In this document: one piece after another, positions 1 to 9,149 of the stretch
Position numbering within the stretch: position 1 is the stretch's first letter
How the letters are laid out: the number at the start of each line of letters is the position of its first letter
Assembly: GCA_965243755.1 (NCBI GenBank)
Contig: CBDEVW010000003.1
Location: 1,612,001 to 1,676,000 of the forward strand
DNA from: JANSWY01 sp965243755
Lineage (GTDB): Bacteria; Bacteroidota; Bacteroidia; Cytophagales; Cyclobacteriaceae
Length of the DNA: 64,000 nucleotides
Direction: 5' to 3'
Notes under the pieces: model-generated
Told to the model about the DNA's origin: nothing
Database searches by the model: none
Seen by the model: only the letters and a program-made list of their open reading frames with translations
Translations under genes and position numbers: made by a program

Positions 1-333
1 CCAGGTCCCATTGACGTCAAATGGAACATTTTCTACATTTTGAGTAAAGGATTGTGTGTCTGTATCATAAGTCAACTCAACACTATATGTCCCGCTGGTG
101 TTAAACTCATTTGGGTCAGAGGTGAAGTTGATCGATGAATTCATGTCAAAACCAGTTCCTGTTCCTGTTAATGAAATTGTAATGCCAAATGCAGTGGAAG
201 TAGTAGTATAAGTGTAGTCCAGAGCGGATAAGTCCCATTCTCCTACAACTAATGGATTAGTTCCTTCCTCATCTTCACAGGATACCAGAAAAAATGATGA
301 TACGATGAATAGTAAATAAGATAGTTTTTTCAT
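1..333 (-). CDS. Lipoprotein, C-terminus cut by window edge
   Basis: Start of a minus-strand gene that runs off the left edge; 111 codons are visible. The first 18 residues form a lipoprotein signal with lipobox LVSC and acceptor Cys19, followed by an acidic EDEEG tail. The mature part opens with VVGEWDLSALDY, the kind of strand that starts lipocalin-like or other small beta-barrel lipoproteins of Bacteroidota, and is rich in Thr, Ser and Gly. The start ATG is the only one in a signal-peptide context. The next gene on the left is not visible, so full length and function are unknown. The family assignment is inference; lipoprotein status is well supported. Confidence 0.8.
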   Translation of the reverse strand, partial: MKKLSYLLFIVSSFFLVSCEDEEGTNPLVVGEWDLSALDYTYTTTSTAFGITISLTGTGTGFDMNSSINFTSDPNEFNTSGTYSVELTYDTDTQSFTQNVENVPFDVNGTW

Positions 334-434
334 TTCAATTATTTGTTTTAGTAATTAATGATTGATGATCTTAACAGAAGATCGAAGGCACGAAAATAAT
401 AAAAAATTTCAACCTAAAGCAATAAGAGCAAAAA

Positions 435-1022
435 TCACCTCCTATATCCACCGCCATAAAAGAAATCCTGAAGTATCCTGTTGATCAATTCGTATTCTTC
501 CTCTTGTAATACTGGAGATGGATTAAATCTATATAGGCCAAACTTAGCAAACCCGAACTGGAGTTGCCCGTTGCAATAGATCATGATAAAATGAACATGA
601 TTTTTAGGGTAGATTACACGACCTCTATTGTAAACACCTTCCTGATAAAACCCGTTCAGCTTACAAAAGTCAGTGAAATTATTTCGATCTCGGTCTGTGG
701 TCGAATAGGTTACCAGTACGTTATTCAACAAATCCGGATCATCAATTTCCGGTATATTATTAAATATTTGACTGATGGAATCTCTTCCGAAATAATAGAT
801 TTTTTTATACTCATGCCTCTTATAGGAGTGAAACGTATAATCAATCTGATATACGTGCATTTCCAGGGGTGAATCAATCCCTTCGATATCAAGCTCATTT
901 AATTTCGTAATAATGCTGTCAAATGCAAGGAGAAATTGGCTTTGGTCAACCTTAGCTAATTTTGGCTGTGCAAAAAGATACAATGCAGATACGGATAGTA
1001 AGAAAGTCAACAAACTTTTCAT
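435..1022 (-). CDS. Secreted protein of unknown function
   Basis: 195 residues with an N-terminal signal peptide (MKSLLTFLLSVSALYLFAQ, cleavage probably after FAQ). The rest is soluble, mixed alpha/beta, with aromatic-rich strands (YKKIYYFGRD, HVHFIMIYCNG) and no motif I recognise. It is separated by 90 bp from the esterase upstream on the same strand, with an intrinsic terminator between them, so it probably has its own transcript. An export role in the periplasm is supported by the signal; the biochemical role is unknown. Confidence 0.75.
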   Translation of the reverse strand: MKSLLTFLLSVSALYLFAQPKLAKVDQSQFLLAFDSIITKLNELDIEGIDSPLEMHVYQIDYTFHSYKRHEYKKIYYFGRDSISQIFNNIPEIDDPDLLNNVLVTYSTTDRDRNNFTDFCKLNGFYQEGVYNRGRVIYPKNHVHFIMIYCNGQLQFGFAKFGLYRFNPSPVLQEEEYELINRILQDFFYGGGYRR

Positions 1023-1086
1023 TCTTTCAAAGTTAATTGTTGATTTGACAGCAATTGAGCTTTCAATAAATTAAAAAATTAAGAAT

Positions 1087-1112
1087 AAAAGGATTGATTC
1101 CTGAATCCTTTT
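1087..1112 (-). terminator. Intrinsic terminator after the esterase gene
   Basis: A perfect 9-bp stem (AAAAGGATT / AATCCTTTT) with an 8-nt loop. Read on the minus strand, the hairpin directly follows the esterase stop codon at 1113-1115 and is followed by T-rich sequence. The stem is A/T-rich, so strength is uncertain, but the position is right to end esterase transcription before the gene at 1022. Confidence 0.6.
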
Positions 1113-2147
1113 TTATTCAGTCCTGCACCTTACCCTAATCTCCCCAATGAATTTACCCAACTCATACCTCACTTTGAAATCATCATTACTGATAAAACTC
1201 CCATCTTTATTGATGTCTGCTTTTCCTTTCACAACACTATATTTGACCTGACCAACAGCGGAGTATTTCACACCGTTTGATAGCTCCGCAATTGGGTTTA
1301 ACCTTTTAAAAACTGTCTTTTGATCAACCTGACTTGGGATACACGCATAGGAAAGTGTCAAATGCGTAACATCACGTGCTTCAGCATTAGTGCCACAAAA
1401 TAATATCAACGGGTAGCTTATCCTTTTTCTCCAGTCCTCGAACTGATGCCGCCCCTCCGGAACCTCATAGTAAAATAAATTACTACCTAAATCCCAACCC
1501 AGGGTGTCGAGTGTTTCAATCATTGGGATATAGTAATTCCATTCTCTTGTACCTATATCAAACCATAGAATCTGATCATTTCGCTCCGTTTTTTGTGCTC
1601 GAATGATCTGGTACTCACCAACCCAGTAAGAAGGCGAAAATCCTGCCACAACCGCAAATTGTTCACTAAACTTCAAACCCATCCAGGTAGCCTGAAGTCC
1701 ACCAAATGAGTAGCCAAAAATTGCCCGTCCTTTCTTCGACCGATCAACATTAAATCTCGCTTCAACAAATGGGATAATTCCTTCTACCACCACTCTGGAA
1801 TATGCAGCAGCAAACGGATGGTATTCTCCCCACTGCTGAATAACCCATGGGTCTTTGTACGGCAAATACTTGTCCAGTCTCGTTTCACCAGCATGAATTC
1901 CGACAACCATAAACTTTGAGGTATGACCATGATTGATCAAACTATCAAATACGGATTTGAAACCAAAAATCGATTCACCATCATTCAGATAAATTACCTT
2001 GTAACTTTCCAGGCTATCATATCCGGGTGGAAAATAAATGTCCAGTGTAAATAAATTTTTCACTTCATACCTGGAAATTTTCCCTTCCTGAGCAATTGAA
2101 TGCATCCAGAAAACGAGCACCAGTATGAAGATTAGCCATTTTTTCAT
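1113..2147 (-). CDS. Secreted alpha/beta-hydrolase esterase (esterase D-like)
   Basis: Putative serine esterase of the esterase D/enterobactin-esterase-like family (PF00756). A signal peptide ends at HSIAQ. The nucleophile elbow is GYSFGG with Ser147, and a late His in EGRHQFEDW fits the catalytic His. The strand YKVIYLNDGESIFG near the N-terminus is typical of the family. The frame is open another 40 codons upstream, but that extension runs through a hairpin and has no signal peptide, so the ATG at 2147 is chosen. The last ~90 residues (after the catalytic domain) resemble an immunoglobulin-like add-on. Substrate unknown; many relatives act on siderophore or feruloyl esters. Confidence 0.8.
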   Translation of the reverse strand: MKKWLIFILVLVFWMHSIAQEGKISRYEVKNLFTLDIYFPPGYDSLESYKVIYLNDGESIFGFKSVFDSLINHGHTSKFMVVGIHAGETRLDKYLPYKDPWVIQQWGEYHPFAAAYSRVVVEGIIPFVEARFNVDRSKKGRAIFGYSFGGLQATWMGLKFSEQFAVVAGFSPSYWVGEYQIIRAQKTERNDQILWFDIGTREWNYYIPMIETLDTLGWDLGSNLFYYEVPEGRHQFEDWRKRISYPLILFCGTNAEARDVTHLTLSYACIPSQVDQKTVFKRLNPIAELSNGVKYSAVGQVKYSVVKGKADINKDGSFISNDDFKVRYELGKFIGEIRVRCRTE

Positions 2148-2224
2148 CTTGCAATCAGAAAACTGATTATAATTATTGCAAGTTAAAATAAAACTTAATT
2201 CAGAAAAAAGGCCTAAAATTGGAC

Positions 2225-2316
2225 AAAAAGAAAGCGGGTTATAAGTAACCCGCTTTACATCAACCATCTGTCCACAAAACTGCCAGGCGGCAGTTATTAT
2301 AATAATACGACAAATT
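2225..2316 (-). ncRNA. Candidate small RNA, copy 1 (box plus terminator)
   Basis: Minus-strand element in the 216-bp gap above the esterase gene. In RNA order it holds a possible -7 box TTAATTTG just upstream, a hairpin CTGCC-GCCT-GGCAG (2280-2293), the 15-nt box GACAGATGGTTGATG (2258-2272), and an 11-bp perfect stem with TAAG/CTTA loop (2231-2256) followed by CTTTTTG. The same 15-nt box, also just before an intrinsic terminator, occurs near 21.0 kb. The element could be a small RNA of about 90 nt, a leader/attenuator of the esterase gene, or the 3' end of a transcript. Ends are estimates. Confidence 0.4.
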
Positions 2317-2363
2317 AAAAAATAATTCCCCTACCCCCATATTTTTTTTAATCTTTCTGTCGC

Positions 2364-2957
2364 TCAGTTGCTACAAGATATTTTCTCTGACTTCCATGCC
2401 ACCACATGATAAGTCACCTTATAGGGTATCCCGAGAAACCTTTTGAACTGTTGAATGATCATGGGAGAAGGAGAATTTTCAGGTGTTTCATGAGTGTACT
2501 TTACACCACAAAACCGCTCCTCTATCAGCAAAGAGGTTTTTAAAAAGGTTGTGGCAGCCTCCTGCTTAGCCTCCTCAATGACCTGCTGATGATCTATGAA
2601 CAGATGATAAAATAAGTGAAATGTCTTACTTACTGTACCTACGGTGGTCAACACTCCATTAATTGGTTCATTATTGCTCTGATACAATGGTTTTTCAAGC
2701 ATCAATGAGCCCAAAAACTTTCCATTATCGGATTCCAATACCAGAAGCTCACTGACCTGAAGGTCCTGATATAGACCAGAGACATCTTCTGAGAGATTGG
2801 CGGTCACCTGTTTTTTGTAAGTCTTCATTAAGTAATCGTTTATTTCGGCCGAATATTCAGCCTGGTGATTGATAGATTGTGTTGCTGCTGTTACTGAATG
2901 ATTTCCTTTTATTACCGTCATCTTAAATTTGGTTTTTGATTCAAAGCCGATTTTCAT
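2364..2957 (-). CDS. Cytoplasmic protein of unknown function
   Basis: 197 residues, no signal peptide or membrane segment, so probably cytoplasmic. It has short beta strands (SELLVLESDNGKFLGSLML) and an alpha-helical centre rich in Glu, Gln and Ala (DHQQVIEEAKQEAATTF). I recognise no family. The start may be the Met at residue 13 (MTVIKGNH) instead of residue 1. It is divergent from the TSUP permease gene at 3209, with a 251-bp AT-rich gap between them that would hold both promoters. Confidence 0.65.
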   Translation of the reverse strand: MKIGFESKTKFKMTVIKGNHSVTAATQSINHQAEYSAEINDYLMKTYKKQVTANLSEDVSGLYQDLQVSELLVLESDNGKFLGSLMLEKPLYQSNNEPINGVLTTVGTVSKTFHLFYHLFIDHQQVIEEAKQEAATTFLKTSLLIEERFCGVKYTHETPENSPSPMIIQQFKRFLGIPYKVTYHVVAWKSEKISCSN

Positions 2958-3208
2958 CGTTCATCATTAGGATGCATACAATTGCACAATTCCATAATTT
3001 TTTTTAACTATTTTTTGTAGCAGCTGCGAAATTGATGCCAAATTATTATCAGGTCAACGGAATTAATTTGTTCAACTATCGGTTTTATAGTTTGATTTAC
3101 GCCTAACTGTTCGTATCTTTTTAGGTAGTTTTTGCTGCTCTGGTAGCATAATCCTAATGTAATCGAGTACACTTTAATTGAATTTTAGGTCGGTTAATAA
3201 TTAAAGTT

Positions 3209-4231
3209 GTGATCAGAAAATCTGCACGTACTAATTACGCCAGTGTGTTCAGTTTCCTGTTTATCGTGACTACCTGGTTGATCTGGTATCAGACACAGGG
3301 GCTAGCTGCGATATTGTCCAATTGGAAGGAAAACTGGGAAATCGCTGTTACTATGATATTTGGTTCCATGGTTGCCGGTGGCACCAGCATGGGTGGAGGA
3401 GCCGTAGCTTTTCCCGTGATGACCAAAGTCCTGCACATTTCGCCGTACCAGGCCAAATTGTTTTCACTGGCGATCCAAAGTATCGGTATGACATCTGCCT
3501 CTATTATGATTCTGGCGCTTAAGATCAGGGTCAACTGGAAACTGATTGGCTGGGTAAGTCTTGGCGGCTTAATCGGCATATTTGTAGGAATACTTTGGAT
3601 ATTTCCGATGATGAATGCGACCTCTTTGAAAATCATATTTTCTTCAATGGTCGGCGTATTTGGAGTGGTTCTTTGGATACAACGAAAAAACAATCAACAA
3701 AAGCCTGTTATTCACGATCTGGTTCTCAATGTTCCTGAGAAACTAATCTTTTTGGTCACTGGAATCACTGGTGGTGTTATCAGTGGCCTGGTGGGGAATG
3801 GAATTGATATTGTTTCATTTACCGTCCTGGTCTTATTGTTCGGCTTTTGCGAAAAAGAAGCCACACCTAATACTGTCATTATGATGGCAATCAATGCAGT
3901 AGTGGGTTTTTTGATTCATTATGTCATTGTTGGAGATTTTACAGTCCCTGTAACCTCCTTTTGGGCAGCAGCAGTACCAATTGTTGTTGTCGGGGCACCC
4001 ATTGGCGCAGTACTGTGCAAATTAATCTCCCCTTTGCAGCTTGTACGAGTATTAATTGTGCTTATCGGCCTGGAGGTCAGCTTTACTTTATTGCTGATAG
4101 AGCAAAACCTTGTAAACATGCTTACTTTTCTAGGGGCCTCTGTTTTCTTTTGGCTTTTTTTTAGGGTACTCAACAGGTCCAGAAAGCGAAGAGAACAACA
4201 CCGCAGGACCACCTCAAAAAAAGCTGCTTAA
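3209..4231 (+). CDS. TSUP-family (TauE/SafE) anion permease
   Basis: 340-residue integral membrane protein with about eight hydrophobic segments, of the sulfite exporter TauE/SafE family (PF01925). The family signature is visible as GGTSMGGGAVAFPV near the first helix of repeat one and GGVISGLVGNGIDIV in repeat two. Members export or import sulfite, sulfonates or other small organosulfur anions across the inner membrane. A GTG start is used, since no ATG precedes the first helix. The C-terminus is a basic tail (RSRKRREQHRRTTSKK). It is followed 40 bp later by a second, shorter TSUP gene. The substrate cannot be predicted. Confidence 0.85.
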   Translation: MIRKSARTNYASVFSFLFIVTTWLIWYQTQGLAAILSNWKENWEIAVTMIFGSMVAGGTSMGGGAVAFPVMTKVLHISPYQAKLFSLAIQSIGMTSASIMILALKIRVNWKLIGWVSLGGLIGIFVGILWIFPMMNATSLKIIFSSMVGVFGVVLWIQRKNNQQKPVIHDLVLNVPEKLIFLVTGITGGVISGLVGNGIDIVSFTVLVLLFGFCEKEATPNTVIMMAINAVVGFLIHYVIVGDFTVPVTSFWAAAVPIVVVGAPIGAVLCKLISPLQLVRVLIVLIGLEVSFTLLLIEQNLVNMLTFLGASVFFWLFFRVLNRSRKRREQHRRTTSKKAA

Positions 4232-4271
4232 GTAACATGCCGTTTACGGTAGTTTATATTTCTTTGCTGCC

Positions 4272-5018
4272 GTGACCATACCTGATCTCTCAATCTTTCA
4301 CTGGACACTGGCATTATTGGCTAGTTTTATCATTGGTATTTCCAAGTCTGGAATTAAAGGTATCGGAATTATTGTGGTTGCCCTGATGGCTCTAGTTTTT
4401 GGAGGTAAACCATCAACCGGCATCATTCTGCCTCTACTAATAGCAGGTGATGTATTTGCAGTGATCTACTACCACCGTCATGCTGAATGGAAATACCTGG
4501 TCAGGCTATTGCCATGGATGATGCTGGGGGTAGTGCTTGGGACCATCGTGGGTAAAGACCTGAATGAAGAGGTATTTAAGCAAGGCATGGCCATTGTCAT
4601 TTTGATCAGTGTGGGAATAATGTTTTGGTGGGATCTTCGAAAATCAAAGAAAGTACCAAAACACTGGTCCTTTGCCGGCATCATGGGGCTTTCGGCCGGC
4701 TTTACTACAATGGTGGGGAATCTTGCCGGGTCGTTTTCCAACTTGTTTTTTCTTGCGATGCGACTGCCTAAGACTAATTTTATTGGAACCACCGCCTGGC
4801 TTTTTTTAATTATCAACCTCTTCAAAGTACCCTTTCACTGGTTTAGCTGGAAGACCATCAATATGGAAACACTGACCATTAACTTGTTTCTGATTCCTGC
4901 AGTAGCCGTGGGTTTGGTTATTGGTGTAAGATTTGTAAAAAAGATCAACGAGAAATTCTTCAGAAGATTCATTTTGATTATGACGGCATTGGGAGCAATT
5001 CTGATTTACTTCAAATAA
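4272..5018 (+). CDS. TSUP-family (TauE/SafE) permease, second copy
   Basis: 248 residues, seven or eight membrane helices, same family as the gene directly upstream but only distantly similar. Repeat signatures are SFIIGISKSGIKGIGIIVV near the N-terminus and GLSAGFTTMVGNLAGSFSN in the second half; this is the compact form of about 250 residues, more typical of the family than its 340-residue neighbour. GTG start at 4272. The 40-bp gap suggests co-transcription. Whether the two form a hetero-oligomer or transport different anions is unknown. Confidence 0.85.
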   Translation: MTIPDLSIFHWTLALLASFIIGISKSGIKGIGIIVVALMALVFGGKPSTGIILPLLIAGDVFAVIYYHRHAEWKYLVRLLPWMMLGVVLGTIVGKDLNEEVFKQGMAIVILISVGIMFWWDLRKSKKVPKHWSFAGIMGLSAGFTTMVGNLAGSFSNLFFLAMRLPKTNFIGTTAWLFLIINLFKVPFHWFSWKTINMETLTINLFLIPAVAVGLVIGVRFVKKINEKFFRRFILIMTALGAILIYFK

Positions 5019-5078
5019 TTACCTATCTCATTAAACCTTTCTTCTCTCTGTTCATCTAAGTTGAAAATCAAATGAATT

Positions 5079-5684
5079 ATGAAGAAAATAGTAATCATCA
5101 TCGCAGTTTTTATGTTTGACATTGGCGTAATGTCTATTCAAAATGAAGCCAATGGACAGGTAGCGGAAGTAAGAGTCAAGAAAGTGCATCGTAAAACCAG
5201 CAGGAAAAAAGTAAGGCGAATTAACCGAAGAGTTACACGAAGAGCGCACATTAGATATGCAGGTATGCCGGTATGGAAATCTGTGGCAACCCTTCCAAAA
5301 ACTGCGATTGTATTAACCAGAAATGGGATCAAGTATCATTACCATGCAGGTGTGTTCTACCGACATTACGGGGGACGGTATGTTGTTGGCAGACCTGTAG
5401 TTGGCATACGTGTGACAACTATTCCTGCAGCCAGAAGAAAGATAATTGTGCAGCATAAAACCTACTATTATTACTATGGCACATATTATCAGAAGTCAGA
5501 AGCCACAAATGATTATGTGGTGGTCTTACCTCCTGAAGGTGCATTGGTAGATGCCTTACCTGAGGGTTACGAGGTAAAGTCCATCAATGGAACGGAATAC
5601 TATGTTTTGGAGGATGTTTATTACCGGGAGATCTCAACTGATGAAATGCCTGATGGTATAGGTTATGAGGTTGTGAAAGTTTGA
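5079..5684 (+). CDS. Secreted DUF6515-like protein
   Basis: 201 residues with a signal peptide (MKKIVIIIAVFMFDIGVMS) followed by a strongly basic stretch (residues about 28-55, many Arg and Lys). The core has Tyr-rich turns GVFYRHYGGRYVV and YYYYYGTYYQK and a second half beginning VVLPPEGALVDALPEGYEV, the pattern of the DUF6515 family of exported Bacteroidota proteins. Its role is unknown; an outer-envelope or periplasmic location is likely. Possibly co-transcribed with the permeases, 60 bp upstream. The basic N-terminal stretch is unusual and might contact polyanions such as LPS. Confidence 0.75.
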   Translation: MKKIVIIIAVFMFDIGVMSIQNEANGQVAEVRVKKVHRKTSRKKVRRINRRVTRRAHIRYAGMPVWKSVATLPKTAIVLTRNGIKYHYHAGVFYRHYGGRYVVGRPVVGIRVTTIPAARRKIIVQHKTYYYYYGTYYQKSEATNDYVVVLPPEGALVDALPEGYEVKSINGTEYYVLEDVYYREISTDEMPDGIGYEVVKV

Positions 5685-5704
5685 TTAGCCGGGTGGTTAA
5701 TCAA
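5681..5704. terminator. Possible shared terminator between convergent genes
   Basis: Inverted repeat TTGATTA/TAATCAA with a 10-nt GC-rich loop that contains both stop codons of the convergent neighbours (5682-5684 and 5701-5703). The stem is only 7 bp and A/T-rich and there is no clear T-tract, so function is uncertain. Confidence 0.3.
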
Positions 5705-6888
5705 TCAAATTGAAATTCTACACAATAGCTGATAAATTGACAGGATGTCCCTTCAAACTCAATACAAACCGTATATACACCAGGCTCTTCAAAACCAAAA
5801 TCAAAAAAGTTTTGGGAGTCTGGTTCAATCCAGATTGGCTCGTCAATTCCATGCTTTCTGACCACCCACCAGTACTCAATTTGATTCATTTTAGGAAAAT
5901 CAGACTCAAATACATAGCCCCTGTCTCCTACTTTGGAATAGCTGAAGAACATGTAGGGGCAATCTCCATCTTTCACTTCCAATTCTTCGCAATACTCCAC
6001 ACCAAGCACACAATCACGGTTTTCGGACTTCATACATATTTCGTAAAAACCTGGAGCCAGTCTGGCTACATATTGATTGTCTCCATCTACTGCCGGCCCA
6101 TCAATTTCTTTTTGCACGCCATCAATGTACCAGGCGAAACCATCGTGATCAGTCAGTAATTCATCCTTGGCTTCAAAGTAAAACAGGTAATTCCATTCTT
6201 CTTCGATATAAAATTTCAGGTCAGGGCAACCATCACAATCATTAATGACATGGTATAACTCAAACTCGTTCTTTATGTCCCTTACTACGTTTTCCTCAAA
6301 TATTTCCACTGATACGGGATAAACAAACCTTGGTTGGAACCTGACATTAGTGGAATTCCCTATGGCTACCAGCGTTTCAACATTATCTACCGTAACTGTA
6401 TCATCATTCGGTAAAACCATCTCAAACGGGTACTTAAACTCATAACACTGCGCATAAGTCTCCTCCAGTGACTGTCTGAGTGTTGGGAGATCGCAATCCA
6501 TCAGCAACTCAGCAAATTGGTCTTCATTTTCAATAAAGTGAAGCACACCTCCCTTTTCAGCCACAAATGGTAGTTCTGTTCCAGATACATAAAATCCTGA
6601 AGTTTGACTCTGGAGCGCTTCAAGTAATCCACTTTCATTGGATACAGTAATGTTGATTCCATTACTAAATCCCAGTTCCAGGGGGTATACAGGTTGAAAA
6701 CATAGTTCAGATGGCTTGATACTGTGCTTTTGAATGAAATTTAGATAGCTGATCAAAGAAATACTTTCCGTAATGACTACTGGATTTTCCTCTTCATCCG
6801 GAAATTCCACACCACCCTCATCTACACATGATTGCAGCATGGCAAGGGTAGCCATCATTATAAAAAACAAGTATTTCAATTTATTCAT
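5701..6888 (-). CDS. Lipoprotein with YP repeats and two Cys-rich beta domains
   Basis: 395 residues. The lipoprotein signal ends in LQSC (Cys21). The N-terminal half has three diverged copies of a C-[FY]-x-x-x-YP motif followed by a DGS-like strand and a helix (CFQPVYPLELGF, CYEFKYPFEMVL, RFQPRFVYPVSVEI), a pattern common in Bacteroidota surface lipoproteins. The C-terminal half has two copies of a ~90-residue beta sandwich with W-Y core, PGxYxxC and xxYCxE motifs, the same unit that is repeated seven times in the next gene upstream (9011-7056). Probably outer-membrane anchored and surface exposed. Function unknown; binding or adhesion is inferred from the domain type. Confidence 0.75.
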   Translation of the reverse strand: MNKLKYLFFIMMATLAMLQSCVDEGGVEFPDEEENPVVITESISLISYLNFIQKHSIKPSELCFQPVYPLELGFSNGINITVSNESGLLEALQSQTSGFYVSGTELPFVAEKGGVLHFIENEDQFAELLMDCDLPTLRQSLEETYAQCYEFKYPFEMVLPNDDTVTVDNVETLVAIGNSTNVRFQPRFVYPVSVEIFEENVVRDIKNEFELYHVINDCDGCPDLKFYIEEEWNYLFYFEAKDELLTDHDGFAWYIDGVQKEIDGPAVDGDNQYVARLAPGFYEICMKSENRDCVLGVEYCEELEVKDGDCPYMFFSYSKVGDRGYVFESDFPKMNQIEYWWVVRKHGIDEPIWIEPDSQNFFDFGFEEPGVYTVCIEFEGTSCQFISYCVEFQFD

Positions 6889-7055
6889 CCGTGCCAGAAT
6901 ATATCCACGTTTATTGTTTTGAGTCAGTGAGTCGTTAGATTGTGTGAGCTGACCCAGCTAATGTGGATCTTAAAATTACAAAAATATATCAATGATTGGA
7001 TAAAAATAGGAAGCTGCCCACTACAATGGACAGCCTCCACACTTCCGGGAAACAT

Positions 7056-9011
7056 TTAATCAATCACAAATTCTTTACACTCCTGGAAGTCGATACACGC
7101 TTCATCCAACGGTCTTAAACAAATTTCATAGGTTACACCAGTTTCGAACTGCCAGTAAAAATGATGATCATCCCCACTACCGGCATCTCTTACTTCTCCA
7201 CCCTGGTAATCATCATTCACATAGACTTTCCATTCATAGGATATGTTGTCTCTACCTTCAAAGTCTGCGGTGAATGTATAAGCTGGTGCTGTACCATCTC
7301 TCTCAGCGGTGTAAGACATCTGTACACATTCGCTGGTGTGTTCTACCCAAATTTCTTTACAGTATTCTACTCCTGCCGGGCAATCAGGTGTTTCCGTCAT
7401 AATACACACCCGATGTTCTCCTGCATCATCAAAGGTGTACTCCAGTGTGTTATCGCCAGAATTCATTGTACCCTCTTCATCTACAAGCACTCCATCAACG
7501 AACCATCCATACCACTCCAGCGTATCAATTCCAGGGAAATCTGCCACAAACACATAGGTTGAATCTCCTGTCTGATCATACGTAAAGGTCAGCTCAGGAC
7601 AAGAGGTCTGGTCTCCTTCAATAATGATGGTCTCACAAAACTCAACAAATTCGCATCTGTCTGTCTCCACTACTATACAAACCGAGTATTCCCCCGGAGA
7701 GAATTGCCAGTACAACTCATGGTCAGTATCATGTCCATCGTAGTTCTCTTTGTCCACCAAATCTTCATTGATGTACCACTTGTAGGACGTATTTTCTTTT
7801 CCTTCAAAATCTGCCTCGAACAGATAAGCAAACTCTCCATCAGCGGTTGCTGTAAAATGTAGGTCCGGACATTCCTCTTCGAAGAAAAGTGTCTCGCAGA
7901 ATTCAACAGACTCACAATTATCCTGGTAAGAAACAATGCAAACATGATATTCTCCCGATCCAAATGTCCACCTTAACAGATGGTCATTATCATAACCTTC
8001 GTAATTTTCTTTATCTACTACATCTTCATTGATGTACCATTTGTAAGGAACACCTTCTTTTCCTTCAAAATCGGCTTCAAACAGATACGTATATTCACCT
8101 TCCTGGGTACTGGTGAAATGTAGTTCTTCCACGCATCCATGCCCCTCTACAACTATCTCTTCACAAAATTCTACTTCTTCACAGTTGTCAATCTCCGCCG
8201 CTATGCATACCACATGTGTACCTGGCTCAAGTGCTTTAAGTAATTTATGATCTGTATCATGTCCCTCAAAATTTTCTTTATCGACTTCATTGCCATTGAC
8301 ATACCACGTATAGGCAATAGAGTCCATACCGTCGAACTCTGCAGTGAACAGGTGGCCATTGTCTGTAATATCCACTCCGAAATGCAGCTCAGGACAATCA
8401 GAATCTTCTCTTCCTACGGCAATTTCCTCACAATAACTTACCTGATGGTCTGTACATTCGGAGGTTGCTACAATACAAACTTCATGTAACCCTTCTTCAT
8501 CAAACTGATAGTCGAAGATATGGGTCCTGTCTGTATCCATAGATTCAGTTTCAATGGAATCACCATCTACATACCAGGTATAAAGTGTTTCTTCAATACC
8601 TTCAAAATCAGCGGTAAAAACAAAAGTAAATGGATCAATTGCCTCGGTATGGAATTCAGGTTCCAGGCATGCCTCTTCAATGGTCACCGTTGCACAGATC
8701 TCAATTGAACCTTCGCAGATATCAGATTCAGCTTTTACACAAATTTCATAGGTTCCGGGCTGCAGTTCAAACCCAAAAATATTATCCCGGAGGGAGTCGA
8801 GTTCTTCGGTTTCAACCAGGTTGTCATCTACGTACCACCCATAGATGATGTCTTCCAGACCTGCAGCAGTAATTGTATAAGTATGGGCAATGCTATCAAT
8901 ATCAACTGTTATGATAGCATCCGGGCAAGGATTGGACTCATCGGGTTCGCAGGAAAAAAGCAGCACCGATGCAGCCGCTAACAATACACTTAACTGTTTT
9001 AATAATTTCAT
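7056..9011 (-). CDS. Lipoprotein of seven tandem Cys-containing Ig/PKD-like repeats
   Basis: 651 residues. Lipobox LFSC (Cys21), then seven units of 85-93 residues filling the protein to its end. Each unit has CPxLxFT, YxWYxxGxxV, a DxDHxLxWxF strand, PGxYxVCIV and VEFCExI, with two or three conserved Cys that could make a disulfide per unit. Units 4 and 5 are near-identical in DNA as well (about 7735-7870 and 7995-8130), evidence of recent duplication. The protein is very acidic (Glu and Asp), which could bind Ca2+. It shares its unit with the downstream lipoprotein. A surface stalk or binding protein is inferred; no ligand is known. Confidence 0.8.
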   Translation of the reverse strand: MKLLKQLSVLLAAASVLLFSCEPDESNPCPDAIITVDIDSIAHTYTITAAGLEDIIYGWYVDDNLVETEELDSLRDNIFGFELQPGTYEICVKAESDICEGSIEICATVTIEEACLEPEFHTEAIDPFTFVFTADFEGIEETLYTWYVDGDSIETESMDTDRTHIFDYQFDEEGLHEVCIVATSECTDHQVSYCEEIAVGREDSDCPELHFGVDITDNGHLFTAEFDGMDSIAYTWYVNGNEVDKENFEGHDTDHKLLKALEPGTHVVCIAAEIDNCEEVEFCEEIVVEGHGCVEELHFTSTQEGEYTYLFEADFEGKEGVPYKWYINEDVVDKENYEGYDNDHLLRWTFGSGEYHVCIVSYQDNCESVEFCETLFFEEECPDLHFTATADGEFAYLFEADFEGKENTSYKWYINEDLVDKENYDGHDTDHELYWQFSPGEYSVCIVVETDRCEFVEFCETIIIEGDQTSCPELTFTYDQTGDSTYVFVADFPGIDTLEWYGWFVDGVLVDEEGTMNSGDNTLEYTFDDAGEHRVCIMTETPDCPAGVEYCKEIWVEHTSECVQMSYTAERDGTAPAYTFTADFEGRDNISYEWKVYVNDDYQGGEVRDAGSGDDHHFYWQFETGVTYEICLRPLDEACIDFQECKEFVID

Positions 9012-9149
9012 AATAGTTAGTTTTTAAGAAAATAGATGTTATGTAAGGTTGTGCACTCGTAGCTATTTCCCGGAATGCTGATTAAACGCTATGCAGTGAC
9101 CTCACCCCACCCCCTCAAAAATTTTATCCCGATAGAGTTAGGTTTCATA

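Noticed and set aside
2148..2267. Upstream extension of the esterase frame (40 codons)
   Set aside because: It runs through a perfect hairpin and carries no signal peptide; the ATG at 2147 starts a clean signal peptide.
2258..2272. Tiny peptide (ATG GTT GAT ...) from the shared 15-nt box
   Set aside because: In copy 2 the frame ends after four codons and in copy 1 it runs through the terminator, so coding is not conserved.
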